Part shown: in pieces, positions 17,431 to 24,663 of the stretch
Layout: each line of letters starts with the position of its first letter
How positions within the stretch are numbered: the first letter of the stretch is position 1
DNA from: an uncultured Prevotella sp.
GTDB taxonomy: Bacteria; Bacteroidota; Bacteroidia; Bacteroidales; Bacteroidaceae
DNA length: 32,500 nt
Assembly: GCA_947169685.1 (NCBI GenBank)
Contig: CAMVQS010000028.1
Coordinates: 1-32,500, forward strand
Direction of reading: 5' to 3'
Program-made: the position numbers and the translations under genes
The notes under the pieces: generated by a model
Seen by the model: the letters and a program-made list of their open reading frames with translations, nothing else
What the model was told of the DNA's origin: nothing
The model's database searches: none

Positions 17431-17451
17431 ATGTTTAATGTTTAATGTATA
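17431..17451 (+). repeat. Three A/T-rich heptamers before the sirtuin gene
   Basis: ATGTTTA, ATGTTTA, ATGTATA in tandem, ending 7 nt before the sirtuin ATG and 13 nt after the regulator stop. It has the same 7-nt period as the TCAACNN arrays but a different sequence. Confidence 0.75.
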
Positions 17452-17458
17452 ACGCCTT

Positions 17459-18160
17459 ATGAAGAAAATCGTAGTATTGACAGGAGCCGGCATGTCTGTG
17501 GAAAGCGGTCTCAAGACCTTCCGCAACGCCGACGGACTTTGGGAGAACTATCCCGTACAGAAAGTGGCCACCCACGAAGGATGGCTCGAAGACCCCACCC
17601 TCGTAACCAACTTCTACAACATGCTGCGCAAGAAATGCTGGAACGTGAAGCCCAACGAGGGACACCGCTTAGTGGCCGAACTGGAAAAGAACTACGATGT
17701 GACCGTTGTCACCCAGAACGTGGACAACCTGCACGAGCAGGCCGGCTCGTCAAAAGTCATCCACCTGCACGGCGAGCTGATGAAGGTCTGTTCCAGCCGC
17801 GATGTAGATGACCCGCGCTATCAGCAACTGCTCACCGCCGACAACTGTGAGGTAGAGCCTGGCACGTTGGCTGGCGACGGCTCCCTGCTGCGCCCCTTCA
17901 TCGTTTTCTTTGGCGAGGCGGTGCCCAATATTACGCTGGCCGTAGAGGAGGTGCAGCAGGCAGATATTCTCATCATCATAGGAACCAGCCTCGTGGTCTA
18001 TCCTGCAGCAGGTCTCGTCCATTACGTCAAGCCAGGCACGCCCGTTTATCTCATCGACCCCAGCCCCTCTCTTGGTTCGGGCATTCAGCATCTCACCCAC
18101 ATCCAGAAGGGCGCCAGCGAAGGAATGAAGGAGCTGACCATACTACTCGGAAAGGCCTAA
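17459..18160 (+). CDS. cobB: Sir2-family NAD-dependent protein deacylase
   Basis: 233-residue sirtuin that removes acyl groups from lysines using NAD. Seen: LTGAGMSVESGLKTFR (7-22), TQNVDNLHEQAG (85-96), the catalytic His104 in HLHGEL, FFGEAVPN and IIGTSLVVYPAAGL. Two points differ from E. coli CobB: only two cysteines (Cys111, Cys130) occur in the zinc-module region, so a four-Cys zinc site is absent, and the Tyr-x2-Arg acyl-selectivity motif reads Tyr53-Asn-Met-Leu56-Arg57, with Leu at the Arg position and Arg one residue later. Acyl preference therefore cannot be read off. It lies 40 nt after the regulator with no recognised promoter. Confidence 0.93.
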   Translation: MKKIVVLTGAGMSVESGLKTFRNADGLWENYPVQKVATHEGWLEDPTLVTNFYNMLRKKCWNVKPNEGHRLVAELEKNYDVTVVTQNVDNLHEQAGSSKVIHLHGELMKVCSSRDVDDPRYQQLLTADNCEVEPGTLAGDGSLLRPFIVFFGEAVPNITLAVEEVQQADILIIIGTSLVVYPAAGLVHYVKPGTPVYLIDPSPSLGSGIQHLTHIQKGASEGMKELTILLGKA

Positions 18161-18252
18161 AGAAGAATCAGCTGGCGTAAATCTCCTGAAAATCGGGGAC
18201 TCAAATCCACATTTGCATTTTTCTGAGAAAAAATCGTAAAAAGTTCTTTCAT

Positions 18253-18335
18253 CCGACACTTTTTTTGAAAACGCCTGTATTTACAGGCCTTTCAGTAGTG
18301 TCGGTTTATAAAAATCTTAATTGCAAACCGACACT
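18253..18335. repeat. Competing inverted repeats around CCGACACT
   Basis: CCGACACT at 18253-18260 and 18328-18335, with its complement AGTGTCGG at 18297-18304. The middle copy can pair with the left one, enclosing a GCCTGTA/TACAGGC hairpin (18273-18288), or with the right one through an 11-bp perfect stem AGTGTCGGTTT/AAACCGACACT (18297-18307 and 18325-18335). Confidence 0.8.
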
Positions 18336-18344
18336 AAACGCCGT

Positions 18345-18432
18345 TTACATGGCATGTAACGACCCTTTACACGGCATGTAACGATGGCTTACATACCGAG
18401 TAAAGGTGCCTTACACGGCGAGTAACTCCGAG
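18345..18432. repeat. Four 22-nt tandem units with a 15-nt palindrome
   Basis: TTACATGGCATGTAA (18345), TTACACGGCATGTAA (18367), TTACATACCGAGTAA (18389) and TTACACGGCGAGTAA (18411) start exactly 22 nt apart. The first is a perfect palindrome around a central G; TTAC and GTAA are invariant while the 7-nt centre and 7-nt spacers drift. The array ends 5 nt from the stop codon of the deleted oxidoreductase. Confidence 0.88.
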
Positions 18433-18437
18433 TAGTC

Positions 18438-18833
18438 CTAATCCATAGGATAGCGAACGCCCCATTTCCGACGCATGCTGTCCATGAGTTGCATGATGTA
18501 AAGCGTTTCTTCGTGGGGCATCTCGCGAGGCTCCAGCAGTCCGTCGATAAGTGCCTGGCGACAGGCCAGGAACTGGTATTCGTAACCCGTAATCTGCTGA
18601 GGCACAGGGATGGTCTCGACATAGGTGCGGTCGGGGCCGCTGGTTAGTTCGTCATACGAACCATAGGCCTTTGCGATGCTCCACTGCTGTGCAAACGCCT
18701 CTGCTTTTTCTCTCGTCCTTGAGCCTACAGCGTAGGCCTTACACTCTTTTAGGCCATTGAGCGTGATAGCAGCCTTTTCTGCTATCCATCCTGTGCCGAT
18801 GATACCGACACGTAAAATCCTGTCCTGTTTCAT
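18438..18833 (-). pseudogene. Internally deleted Gfo/Idh/MocA-family oxidoreductase
   Basis: 131 codons, open throughout. Residues 1-65 are the start of a Rossmann domain (LRVGIIGTGWIAEKAA, GSRTREKAEAFAQ, YGSYDEL); residues from about 66 read like the extreme C-terminus of the same family (QQITGYEYQFLACRQAL, PHEETLYIMQLMDSMRRKWGVRYP). A typical member has about 330 residues, so roughly 190-200 codons covering the catalytic Lys-His region and most of the substrate domain are missing in frame; the join is near 18640. An oxidoreductase function is excluded. It follows the small exported-protein gene on the same strand by 18 nt. It could be decaying, or an assembly artefact. Confidence 0.8.
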
Positions 18834-18851
18834 AGCGTAACAAATAACGTT

Positions 18852-19139
18852 TTATCGGATGACGTTTCTGACTTTCTTCATTAAACCCTCCGATGGACAT
18901 GCCTCACCATCGGCAGGCAACAGGTACCAACGGACTGTCCAGACAAGCTGTTCGCCTGGCTGCAACAATGTGTAGGCACCCTGACTCTCCAGTTCAATGT
19001 GCGTCTTTCCGCCTTTCGACACATCAATGGTCATCGTTATGTTGCCATTTTTCAGGGTAAACAAACTGTCGTCTCCATTGTCTGCCCAAGCTATCATAGA
19101 GGCACATACCAGCAAAGCTGTCAGAAGAAATGTTTTCAT
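18852..19139 (-). pseudogene. Short exported protein, probably internally deleted
   Basis: 95 codons with a signal peptide (MKTFLLTALLVCASMIAWA, residues 1-19). The mature part joins an N-terminal-looking segment (FTLKNGNITMTIDVSKGGK, to residue 45) to a C-terminal-looking segment (HIELESQGAYTLLQPGEQLVWTVRWYL). From memory both resemble the two ends of DUF4380/aldose-epimerase-like secreted proteins of about 300 residues or more, with the centre missing near 19004; this family call is tentative. The ATG overlaps the stop of the alcohol dehydrogenase (ATGA), so it is translationally coupled. It could instead be a genuine small periplasmic protein. Confidence 0.5.
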
Positions 19140-20320
19140 CCTCGTGCCATTTTATAGATTGCCTCCATGTCTTCGGCCTTCAGGACCTTTAGACAGCCAC
19201 AGGTAGCCGTGTAGTCACGACTGCACTTGCGCGTCATCTCACGAATCTCCTCGTCGGTAATGTCGCGGCCAATGAGCTCCTTGATGTTGATGGGCATGCC
19301 GATGGCATGATAGAAGCGTTCCATGGCTTCGATGCCCTTGATAGCAGTGTCTTCGGGGTCTGTGAAATCGTTGGGTACGTCCATCACGTTGACGGCAAAG
19401 CGCACAAAGCGGCTCAGGTTCTCATGCATGGTATAGCGGGCCCAGCTCGGCCAGATGGCCGCCAGTCCGGCACCGTGTGTCACGTCGAACATACCGCTCA
19501 GCTCATGCTCCAGTTGATGGGTAGCCCAGTCATCGCTGATGCCACAGCCTGTCAGTCCGTTGTGGGCAATGCTACTGCCCCACATAATCTGTGCACGCTG
19601 GCGATAGTCCTCGGGATTCTTCAGCACGTCAAATACAGCCGTCTTCATCCTACGTAACACTGCCTCAGCCAAGTCGGTGGTCAGGTCCATATCGTCGTCC
19701 TTACTGAAGTAGCGCTCCATCGTATGCATCATCATGTCTGTCACGCCTGCTGCCGTCTGGTAAGGCGGTAACGTAAAAGTACGACATGGATTCATGATGG
19801 CAAACTTCGGACGTGACATATCATTGGAGTAGCCCAGCTTCACGTCACCGTCTTCATTGGTGATGACACTTGCCTCGCTCATCTCACTGCCTGCAGCGGG
19901 AATGGTCAGCACCGAGGCTACGGGTAGCATACTTGTCGGTTCTGCCTTTCCCAGATAGATGTCCCACACGTTACCCTCGAAACACACTCCGTAGGCAATA
20001 CACTTCGACGAGTCGATGACGCTGCCACCACCCACGGCGAGGATGAAATCAACACCCTCCTTACGACAAAGTGCTATGCCCTCTTGAGCCAGCGATAGTC
20101 TCGGATTAGGTACTACACCGCCCAACATGACAAACTCAATACCACCCTCACGGAGCAACGTACAAACCTTGTCGAGCAATCCCGAGCGCACGGCACTCTG
20201 ACCGCCATAATGTACCAGCACTTTCGTGCCACCATATTTCTTCACCAGACGAGCCACCTGCTCCTCCGATTGTTCACCGAACACCACTTCGGTCGGTGCG
20301 TAATAATTAAAGTCTTTCAT
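19136..20320 (-). CDS. Iron-containing alcohol dehydrogenase (YqhD/BdhA-like)
   Basis: 394-residue NAD(P)H-dependent group III alcohol/aldehyde reductase. Seen: the cofactor loop VGGGSVIDSSK (96-106) and the four metal ligands Asp195, His199, His268 and His282 (E. coli YqhD Asp194, His198, His267, His281), plus GCGISDDWATHQLEHEL. Length is normal. In this family the enzyme reduces short-chain or lipid-peroxidation aldehydes, or butanal; the actual substrate is not shown. It is the first gene of a minus-strand run followed by two deleted genes. No TAnnTTTG promoter is evident in the 140 nt shared with the divergent kinase gene. Confidence 0.95.
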   Translation of the reverse strand: MKDFNYYAPTEVVFGEQSEEQVARLVKKYGGTKVLVHYGGQSAVRSGLLDKVCTLLREGGIEFVMLGGVVPNPRLSLAQEGIALCRKEGVDFILAVGGGSVIDSSKCIAYGVCFEGNVWDIYLGKAEPTSMLPVASVLTIPAAGSEMSEASVITNEDGDVKLGYSNDMSRPKFAIMNPCRTFTLPPYQTAAGVTDMMMHTMERYFSKDDDMDLTTDLAEAVLRRMKTAVFDVLKNPEDYRQRAQIMWGSSIAHNGLTGCGISDDWATHQLEHELSGMFDVTHGAGLAAIWPSWARYTMHENLSRFVRFAVNVMDVPNDFTDPEDTAIKGIEAMERFYHAIGMPINIKELIGRDITDEEIREMTRKCSRDYTATCGCLKVLKAEDMEAIYKMARG

Positions 20321-20412
20321 ATCATTGTTGTTTTTTGGTTTTGACGGTAAAGCAGCGAAAAAGTCTAATGTGCTTTTTTTGAATTAAAGAACGTTAACAA
20401 CCTCATATTCAT

Positions 20413-20443
20413 TTTGCATTTTGCTCGGATTATAGTATCTTTG
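20413..20443 (+). promoter_or_regulatory. Promoter of the pfkB-fprA-LOG operon
   Basis: TTTG (20413-20416), exactly 19 nt, TATCTTTG (20436-20443): full consensus, 21 nt before the ATG. Confidence 0.85.
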
Positions 20444-20464
20444 CCGAAATAAAAGGCTAAAACA

Positions 20465-21406
20465 ATGCGTAAAGTTATTGGAATCGGTGAGACCGTACTC
20501 GACATTATCTTCCAGGGAGAACAGCCCGTTAGTGCTGTTCCAGGAGGCTCAACCTTCAATGCCATGATTTCGTTGGGGCGAGCAGGCGTCAATGCCACGT
20601 TTATCAGTGAAACAGGTAATGACCGTGTGGGGAAGCGTATTATCAGTTTCTTGGAAGAAAACCATGTAAATGCATCGTATGTCAATGCTTATCCGGAATC
20701 GAAGTCAGCCTTGTCGCTGGCGTTCCTGAACGATAAGAATGATGCCGAATACTTGTTTTACAAGGATCATCCCAAGGACCGTTTGGACTTCTCTTATCCT
20801 GAAGTGAACGAGGACGATGTGGTGCTGTTCGGCAGTTACTACGCCTTGAACCCTGTCATACGGCCACAAGTACTGGGATTCCTGCAGTATGCCCACCAAC
20901 GTGGGGCAATCCTCTACTATGACGTGAACTTCCGGGCGTCTCACCAGCACGAGGTAATGAAGCTGACAGCTAACTTTCTTGAGAATCTGGAGTTGGCGGA
21001 TGTGGTTCGTGGAAGCCACGAGGACTTCGATGTGATGTTCCATACCACAGACCCTGAAGCGGTCTATCGTTCCCAGATTGATTTTTATTGCAAGAAGTTT
21101 ATCTGCACATGCGGCAGCGAACCGCTTTTCCTGCACGCTGAAGGGGGTTTTAGAAAACAGTATGCCGTGCAGCAGCTGGATGTTGTCAGTACCATTGGCG
21201 CTGGTGATAACTTCAATGCGGGTTTTGTCTATGGGCTTATCCGTCAGGGCATTACCCGTAGTATGGTGATGGATGGGCTCAGCGAAATACAGTGGGATGC
21301 GCTCATTAGTTCGGCACAACAGTTTTCTGCGGAGTGCTGCAAAAGCATCAACAACTCCGTATCGGTAGAGTTTGGAGCAGCAAGAATGAAAGAACTAAAT
21401 CAATAA
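20465..21406 (+). CDS. PfkB-family carbohydrate kinase
   Basis: 313-residue ribokinase-fold sugar kinase. Seen: the N-terminal IGIGETVLDIIF, the substrate-binding GGSTFNAMISLGRAG (27-41; family PfkB signature 1), and signature 2 TIGAGDNFNAGF with catalytic base Asp248. The length and N-terminal GE-xxxD pattern are most like fructokinase-type members, but the sugar is not determined by sequence. It is first in a three-gene plus-strand run, 4 nt before the flavo-diiron gene. Confidence 0.92.
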   Translation: MRKVIGIGETVLDIIFQGEQPVSAVPGGSTFNAMISLGRAGVNATFISETGNDRVGKRIISFLEENHVNASYVNAYPESKSALSLAFLNDKNDAEYLFYKDHPKDRLDFSYPEVNEDDVVLFGSYYALNPVIRPQVLGFLQYAHQRGAILYYDVNFRASHQHEVMKLTANFLENLELADVVRGSHEDFDVMFHTTDPEAVYRSQIDFYCKKFICTCGSEPLFLHAEGGFRKQYAVQQLDVVSTIGAGDNFNAGFVYGLIRQGITRSMVMDGLSEIQWDALISSAQQFSAECCKSINNSVSVEFGAARMKELNQ

Positions 21407-21410
21407 AGCT

Positions 21411-22598
21411 ATGTTGGAAATCACAAACAAAATCTATTATGTGGGTGTAAACGACCGCAACAAAAACCTCTTTGAGGGCTTGTGGCCGTTGCCCAATGGC
21501 GTTAGTTATAACTCGTATCTCATTGACGACGAGAAAGTGTGTCTCATTGATACCGTCGAGGTTGACTTCTTCACACAGTTCATCGAGCACATCCAGGAAG
21601 TCATCGGTGAGCGTAAGATTGATTATCTCGTCATCAACCACATGGAACCGGATCATAGCGGTTCCATTGCACTTATCAAGAAGTACTACCCGGAGATTCA
21701 GATTGTCGGTAACAAGAAGACGTTCCAGATGATGGAAGGCTTCTATGGTGTCACAGATGGCACGGTAGAGGTGAAAAACGGCGATTCCATCGAGCTTGGT
21801 AGTCATACGTTGAACTTTGTGTTGACGCCGATGGTTCACTGGCCAGAGACGATGGTGACGCTCGACAGCAGCTGTAATGTTCTTTTCTCTGGCGATGCCT
21901 TTGGCTGCTTCGGAGCGCTGAATGGCGGCATCGTCGATAGTCAGATCAACTGCGACACGTTCTGGCTGGAGATGACCCGTTACTATTCGAACATCGTGGG
22001 TAAATACGGTACGCCCGTGCAGAACGCGCTGAAAAAGCTGGCTGGCGTGAAGCTCGACTATATCTGTGCCACCCATGGTCCCGTTTGGCATGAATACATC
22101 GATAAGGTCATCGGCATTTACGACCGTCTGTCGAAGTACGAGACTTACCCTGGTCTCGTCATCTGTTATGGCACGATGTACGGCAATACAGAACGGGCAG
22201 CCGAGGTCATTGCCCGTGCGGCATCGGAGGCTGGTGTGAAGAACATTGTCATGTATAACGTCTCGAAGACCCACCATTCCTATATCATCCGCGACGTGTT
22301 CCGTTACAAGGGACTCATCGTAGGTGCACCTACTTACAACACCGCCCTTTACCATGAAATGGACGTTTTGCTGTCGGAATTGGCTGGTAAGGACATCAAG
22401 AACCACCTGTTAGGCTGGTTCGGTTCCTATGGTTGGGCTAGCAAGGCTGTTAGTGAGATTGCCCGATGGAATGAGGAAAAATTGCACTTCGAGGCCGTTG
22501 GCGAGCCTGTGGAAATCAAGCAGAGCCTGACAGCAGAGACCACAGCGCAGTGTGTTGCTTTGGGACGTGCAATGGCAGAAAGACTGAAAGCCGAATAG
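21411..22598 (+). CDS. fprA: Flavo-diiron protein (FprA family A-type flavoprotein)
   Basis: 395-residue cytosolic O2 and/or NO reductase of anaerobes. The N-terminal metallo-beta-lactamase-like domain has all diiron ligands: His77, Glu79, Asp81 (HMEPDH), His143, Asp162 and His222. The C-terminal flavodoxin domain (about 248-395) begins with the FMN phosphate loop YGTMYGNTERAAE. Electrons normally come from rubredoxin or an NADH:rubredoxin reductase, neither of which is encoded nearby. It fits an obligate anaerobe needing oxygen detoxification. One base separates it from the LOG-family gene. Confidence 0.96.
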   Translation: MLEITNKIYYVGVNDRNKNLFEGLWPLPNGVSYNSYLIDDEKVCLIDTVEVDFFTQFIEHIQEVIGERKIDYLVINHMEPDHSGSIALIKKYYPEIQIVGNKKTFQMMEGFYGVTDGTVEVKNGDSIELGSHTLNFVLTPMVHWPETMVTLDSSCNVLFSGDAFGCFGALNGGIVDSQINCDTFWLEMTRYYSNIVGKYGTPVQNALKKLAGVKLDYICATHGPVWHEYIDKVIGIYDRLSKYETYPGLVICYGTMYGNTERAAEVIARAASEAGVKNIVMYNVSKTHHSYIIRDVFRYKGLIVGAPTYNTALYHEMDVLLSELAGKDIKNHLLGWFGSYGWASKAVSEIARWNEEKLHFEAVGEPVEIKQSLTAETTAQCVALGRAMAERLKAE

Positions 22599-22599
22599 C

Positions 22600-23136
22600 A
22601 TGAAGGTATGCATATTTTGTTCTGCCAATGAGCAGATAGACCCCGAGTTCTTCACTTTGACTGAGGAACTCGGGCTTTGGTTAGCAGAAAACGGCCATTC
22701 CATCGTGTTTGGCGGTGTCAACATGGGACTGATGGAGTGCGTGGCAAAGGCAACCAAGAAAGCTGGTGGCCGTACCATTGGTGTGGTTCCTTCCATCATT
22801 GAGAAGCGAGGCCGTCTCAGTGACTATGTGGATGTAGAGATTCGTTGTGACAACCTGAGCGACCGTAAGCAGCTGATGGAGGCCCGGAGCGATGTGTTCA
22901 TTGCCCTGCCAGGTGGATTGGGAACCCTCGATGAAATCTTCACTATTGTTGCGTCTGCCACCATTGGTTACCATGAAAAACCCCTCATACTTTACAATAT
23001 GAAGGGTTTTTGGGATAGTCTTATTGTCTTGCTTGACGACTTGCAGGCCAAAGGCGTTGTTCGCGGCAGTTGGCAACAGTACATCAAGGTTGCTACTTGT
23101 CTGGAAGACCTGAAGGCATTATTGTCTGTGCAATAA
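22600..23136 (+). CDS. LOG-family (TIGR00730) Rossmann-fold protein
   Basis: 178 residues. Seen: MKVCIFCSAN at the start, FGGVNMGLM (37-45), MEARSDVFIALPGGLGTLDEIF with Arg97, the PGGxGT motif (104-109) and Glu112. The PGGxGTxxE motif defines the LOG family, whose characterised members cleave ribose-5-phosphate from nucleotide monophosphates such as AMP or cytokinin ribotides; many were misannotated as lysine decarboxylases. The physiological role in Bacteroidetes is unknown. Last gene of the pfkB-fprA run; it converges with the downstream gene, with only 10 nt between their stop codons and no hairpin. Confidence 0.92.
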   Translation: MKVCIFCSANEQIDPEFFTLTEELGLWLAENGHSIVFGGVNMGLMECVAKATKKAGGRTIGVVPSIIEKRGRLSDYVDVEIRCDNLSDRKQLMEARSDVFIALPGGLGTLDEIFTIVASATIGYHEKPLILYNMKGFWDSLIVLLDDLQAKGVVRGSWQQYIKVATCLEDLKALLSVQ

Positions 23137-23146
23137 TCACTCTTTT

Positions 23147-24652
23147 TTATTTCACGTATTCCGAGAAGTCGGTGAGCTTCATGTCACCCTTGCGTGCCAG
23201 CGTGTCGTGCATGGCGAAGGCGGCAGGCAGGTTATGACGGGTCTGCCCCATCTTGGCAATCTTCAGGTAGTCCCACAGCAGCTGCTTGTAGTCGGGATGT
23301 GCACAGTTCTCAATGATTGTCTCAGCACGCTGGATGGGGCCTTTACCACGCAGGTCGGCGATACCCTGTTCGGTGACGATGATGTTCACGTCATGCTCCG
23401 AAGAGTCCTGATGGCTCACGAAGGGCACGATGCTGGAAATCACACCACCCTTGGCTGTTGACGGGCAGGTGAAGATGCTGAGGTAGGCATTGCGGATGAA
23501 GTCGCCTGAACCGCCGATTCCGTTCATCATCTTCGTACCGCTGATGTGCGTGGAGTTCACGTTGCCATAGAGGTCAGCCTCGATGGCGGTATTGATGGCG
23601 ATGACACCCAAGCGGCGGATAATCTCCGGAGAGTTCGAAATCTCACTCTGGCGCAGCGTCAGGTGGTTCTTGAAGTAGTCCATGTTGTCATAGACCTGCA
23701 GCAGACACTCGTTCGAGACGGTCAGCGAGCAGGCGCTGGCATCCTTCACGCGGCCGTTGAGCATCATCTCGATGACGGAGTTCTGAATCACCTCCGTGTA
23801 GATGTTGAAGTCGGGCACGTGCTTGTCCTCACCCAGGGCACCCAGGATGGCATTTGCTGTTGAGCCCACACCGCTCTGCAGGGGCAGAAACTCCTTGGGG
23901 ATGCGTCCTTTGTGCATCTCCTCTACGAGGAACTCAGCCGTCAGGTAGCCAATCTTGTCCGTCACGGGGTCGCTGTCCTTGAAGGCACGGGCCTCGTCGG
24001 GGATGTTACACTCCACGACACCCACCACCTTCTCCTTGGGGATGCTCACAAACGGCTGGCCGATGCGGTCGCCTACGTGCTCAATGGGTATGGCCTTGCG
24101 GTAAGGCGGGTCCAGCGGCTCATACACGTCGTGGAGGAACTTCGCGTTGGGGTTATGGAACGAGTTAAGCTCCAGGATGACATGCTTGGCCAGACGGGCT
24201 GCCGTGGGGCTGATGCCGCCTGCAGCGGTCAGATAGACGTGGTAGTCATTGCCACAGTCCTCAATGTCACACACCTCGAGGATGGCCCAGTCAACGTCGC
24301 CATAGAAACCATAGCGCAGCTCCTGTGCCATGTGGCTCAGGTGCAGGTCGTTGTAGGGAATCTCGCCCATGTTCACGTGCTTGCGGAAATCGGGGTTGGT
24401 GGTGTAGGGCGCACGGTACTTGATAGCCTGTGCGTTGGCCAGGTCACCATCGGTGCTCTGGCCTGTCGATGCACCTGTGAAGATGCCTACCTTGAACTCG
24501 CGTCCGGCCTCATGCTCAGCAACGGCCAGCTTTGCCAGTTTCTTCGTTGTAGCCTTGGCCACACCAGCAGGTGTGAAGCCGCTCATGGCGATGTTCTCGC
24601 CGTTCTTGATCAGTGCTGCAGCCTCGGCAGCGGTTAAACGTGTATAGCTCAT
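23147..24652 (-). CDS. Acetyl-CoA hydrolase/succinyl-CoA:acetate CoA-transferase family
   Basis: 501-residue class I CoA-transferase. Seen: SGFTPAGVAKA near the N-terminus, the oxyanion loop SGVGSTANAIL (260-270), the likely catalytic Glu287 in NIYTEVIQ, and the C-terminal GIGGSGDFIRNAYLSIF with ITEQGIADLRG-type motif (VTEQGIADLRG). In Bacteroidales these enzymes usually move CoA between succinate/acetate (or propionate) at the end of fermentation, conserving the thioester; hydrolase activity cannot be excluded. An inverted-repeat arm ends only 11 nt upstream of its ATG, between it and trpS, and no consensus promoter was found there. Confidence 0.93.
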   Translation of the reverse strand: MSYTRLTAAEAAALIKNGENIAMSGFTPAGVAKATTKKLAKLAVAEHEAGREFKVGIFTGASTGQSTDGDLANAQAIKYRAPYTTNPDFRKHVNMGEIPYNDLHLSHMAQELRYGFYGDVDWAILEVCDIEDCGNDYHVYLTAAGGISPTAARLAKHVILELNSFHNPNAKFLHDVYEPLDPPYRKAIPIEHVGDRIGQPFVSIPKEKVVGVVECNIPDEARAFKDSDPVTDKIGYLTAEFLVEEMHKGRIPKEFLPLQSGVGSTANAILGALGEDKHVPDFNIYTEVIQNSVIEMMLNGRVKDASACSLTVSNECLLQVYDNMDYFKNHLTLRQSEISNSPEIIRRLGVIAINTAIEADLYGNVNSTHISGTKMMNGIGGSGDFIRNAYLSIFTCPSTAKGGVISSIVPFVSHQDSSEHDVNIIVTEQGIADLRGKGPIQRAETIIENCAHPDYKQLLWDYLKIAKMGQTRHNLPAAFAMHDTLARKGDMKLTDFSEYVK

Positions 24653-24663
24653 ACTTTCTTATA

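Larger units (their letters stand above)
18161..18437. other. Non-coding repeat mosaic
   Basis: 277 nt without a credible gene between the sirtuin and the deleted oxidoreductase. Contents in order: an A/T-rich stretch with no recognised signal (18161-18250), three copies of an 8-mer CCGACACT (one inverted) around a nested hairpin (18253-18335), and four 22-nt units carrying TTAC-N7-GTAA (18345-18432). The organisation suggests an interspersed intergenic element; whether it is multi-copy in the genome cannot be seen here. Confidence 0.7.

Noticed and set aside
18345..18432. Possible CRISPR array (regular 22-nt spacing)
   Set aside because: The conserved part is a 15-nt palindrome separated by only 7 nt; there are no 30-40 nt unique spacers, and no cas genes are in the window.
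21348..22406. Long minus-strand ORF (352 codons) opposite the flavo-diiron gene
   Set aside because: The plus strand encodes a complete FprA with all metal ligands; the antisense frame is His/Val/Asp-rich as expected of a complement frame.
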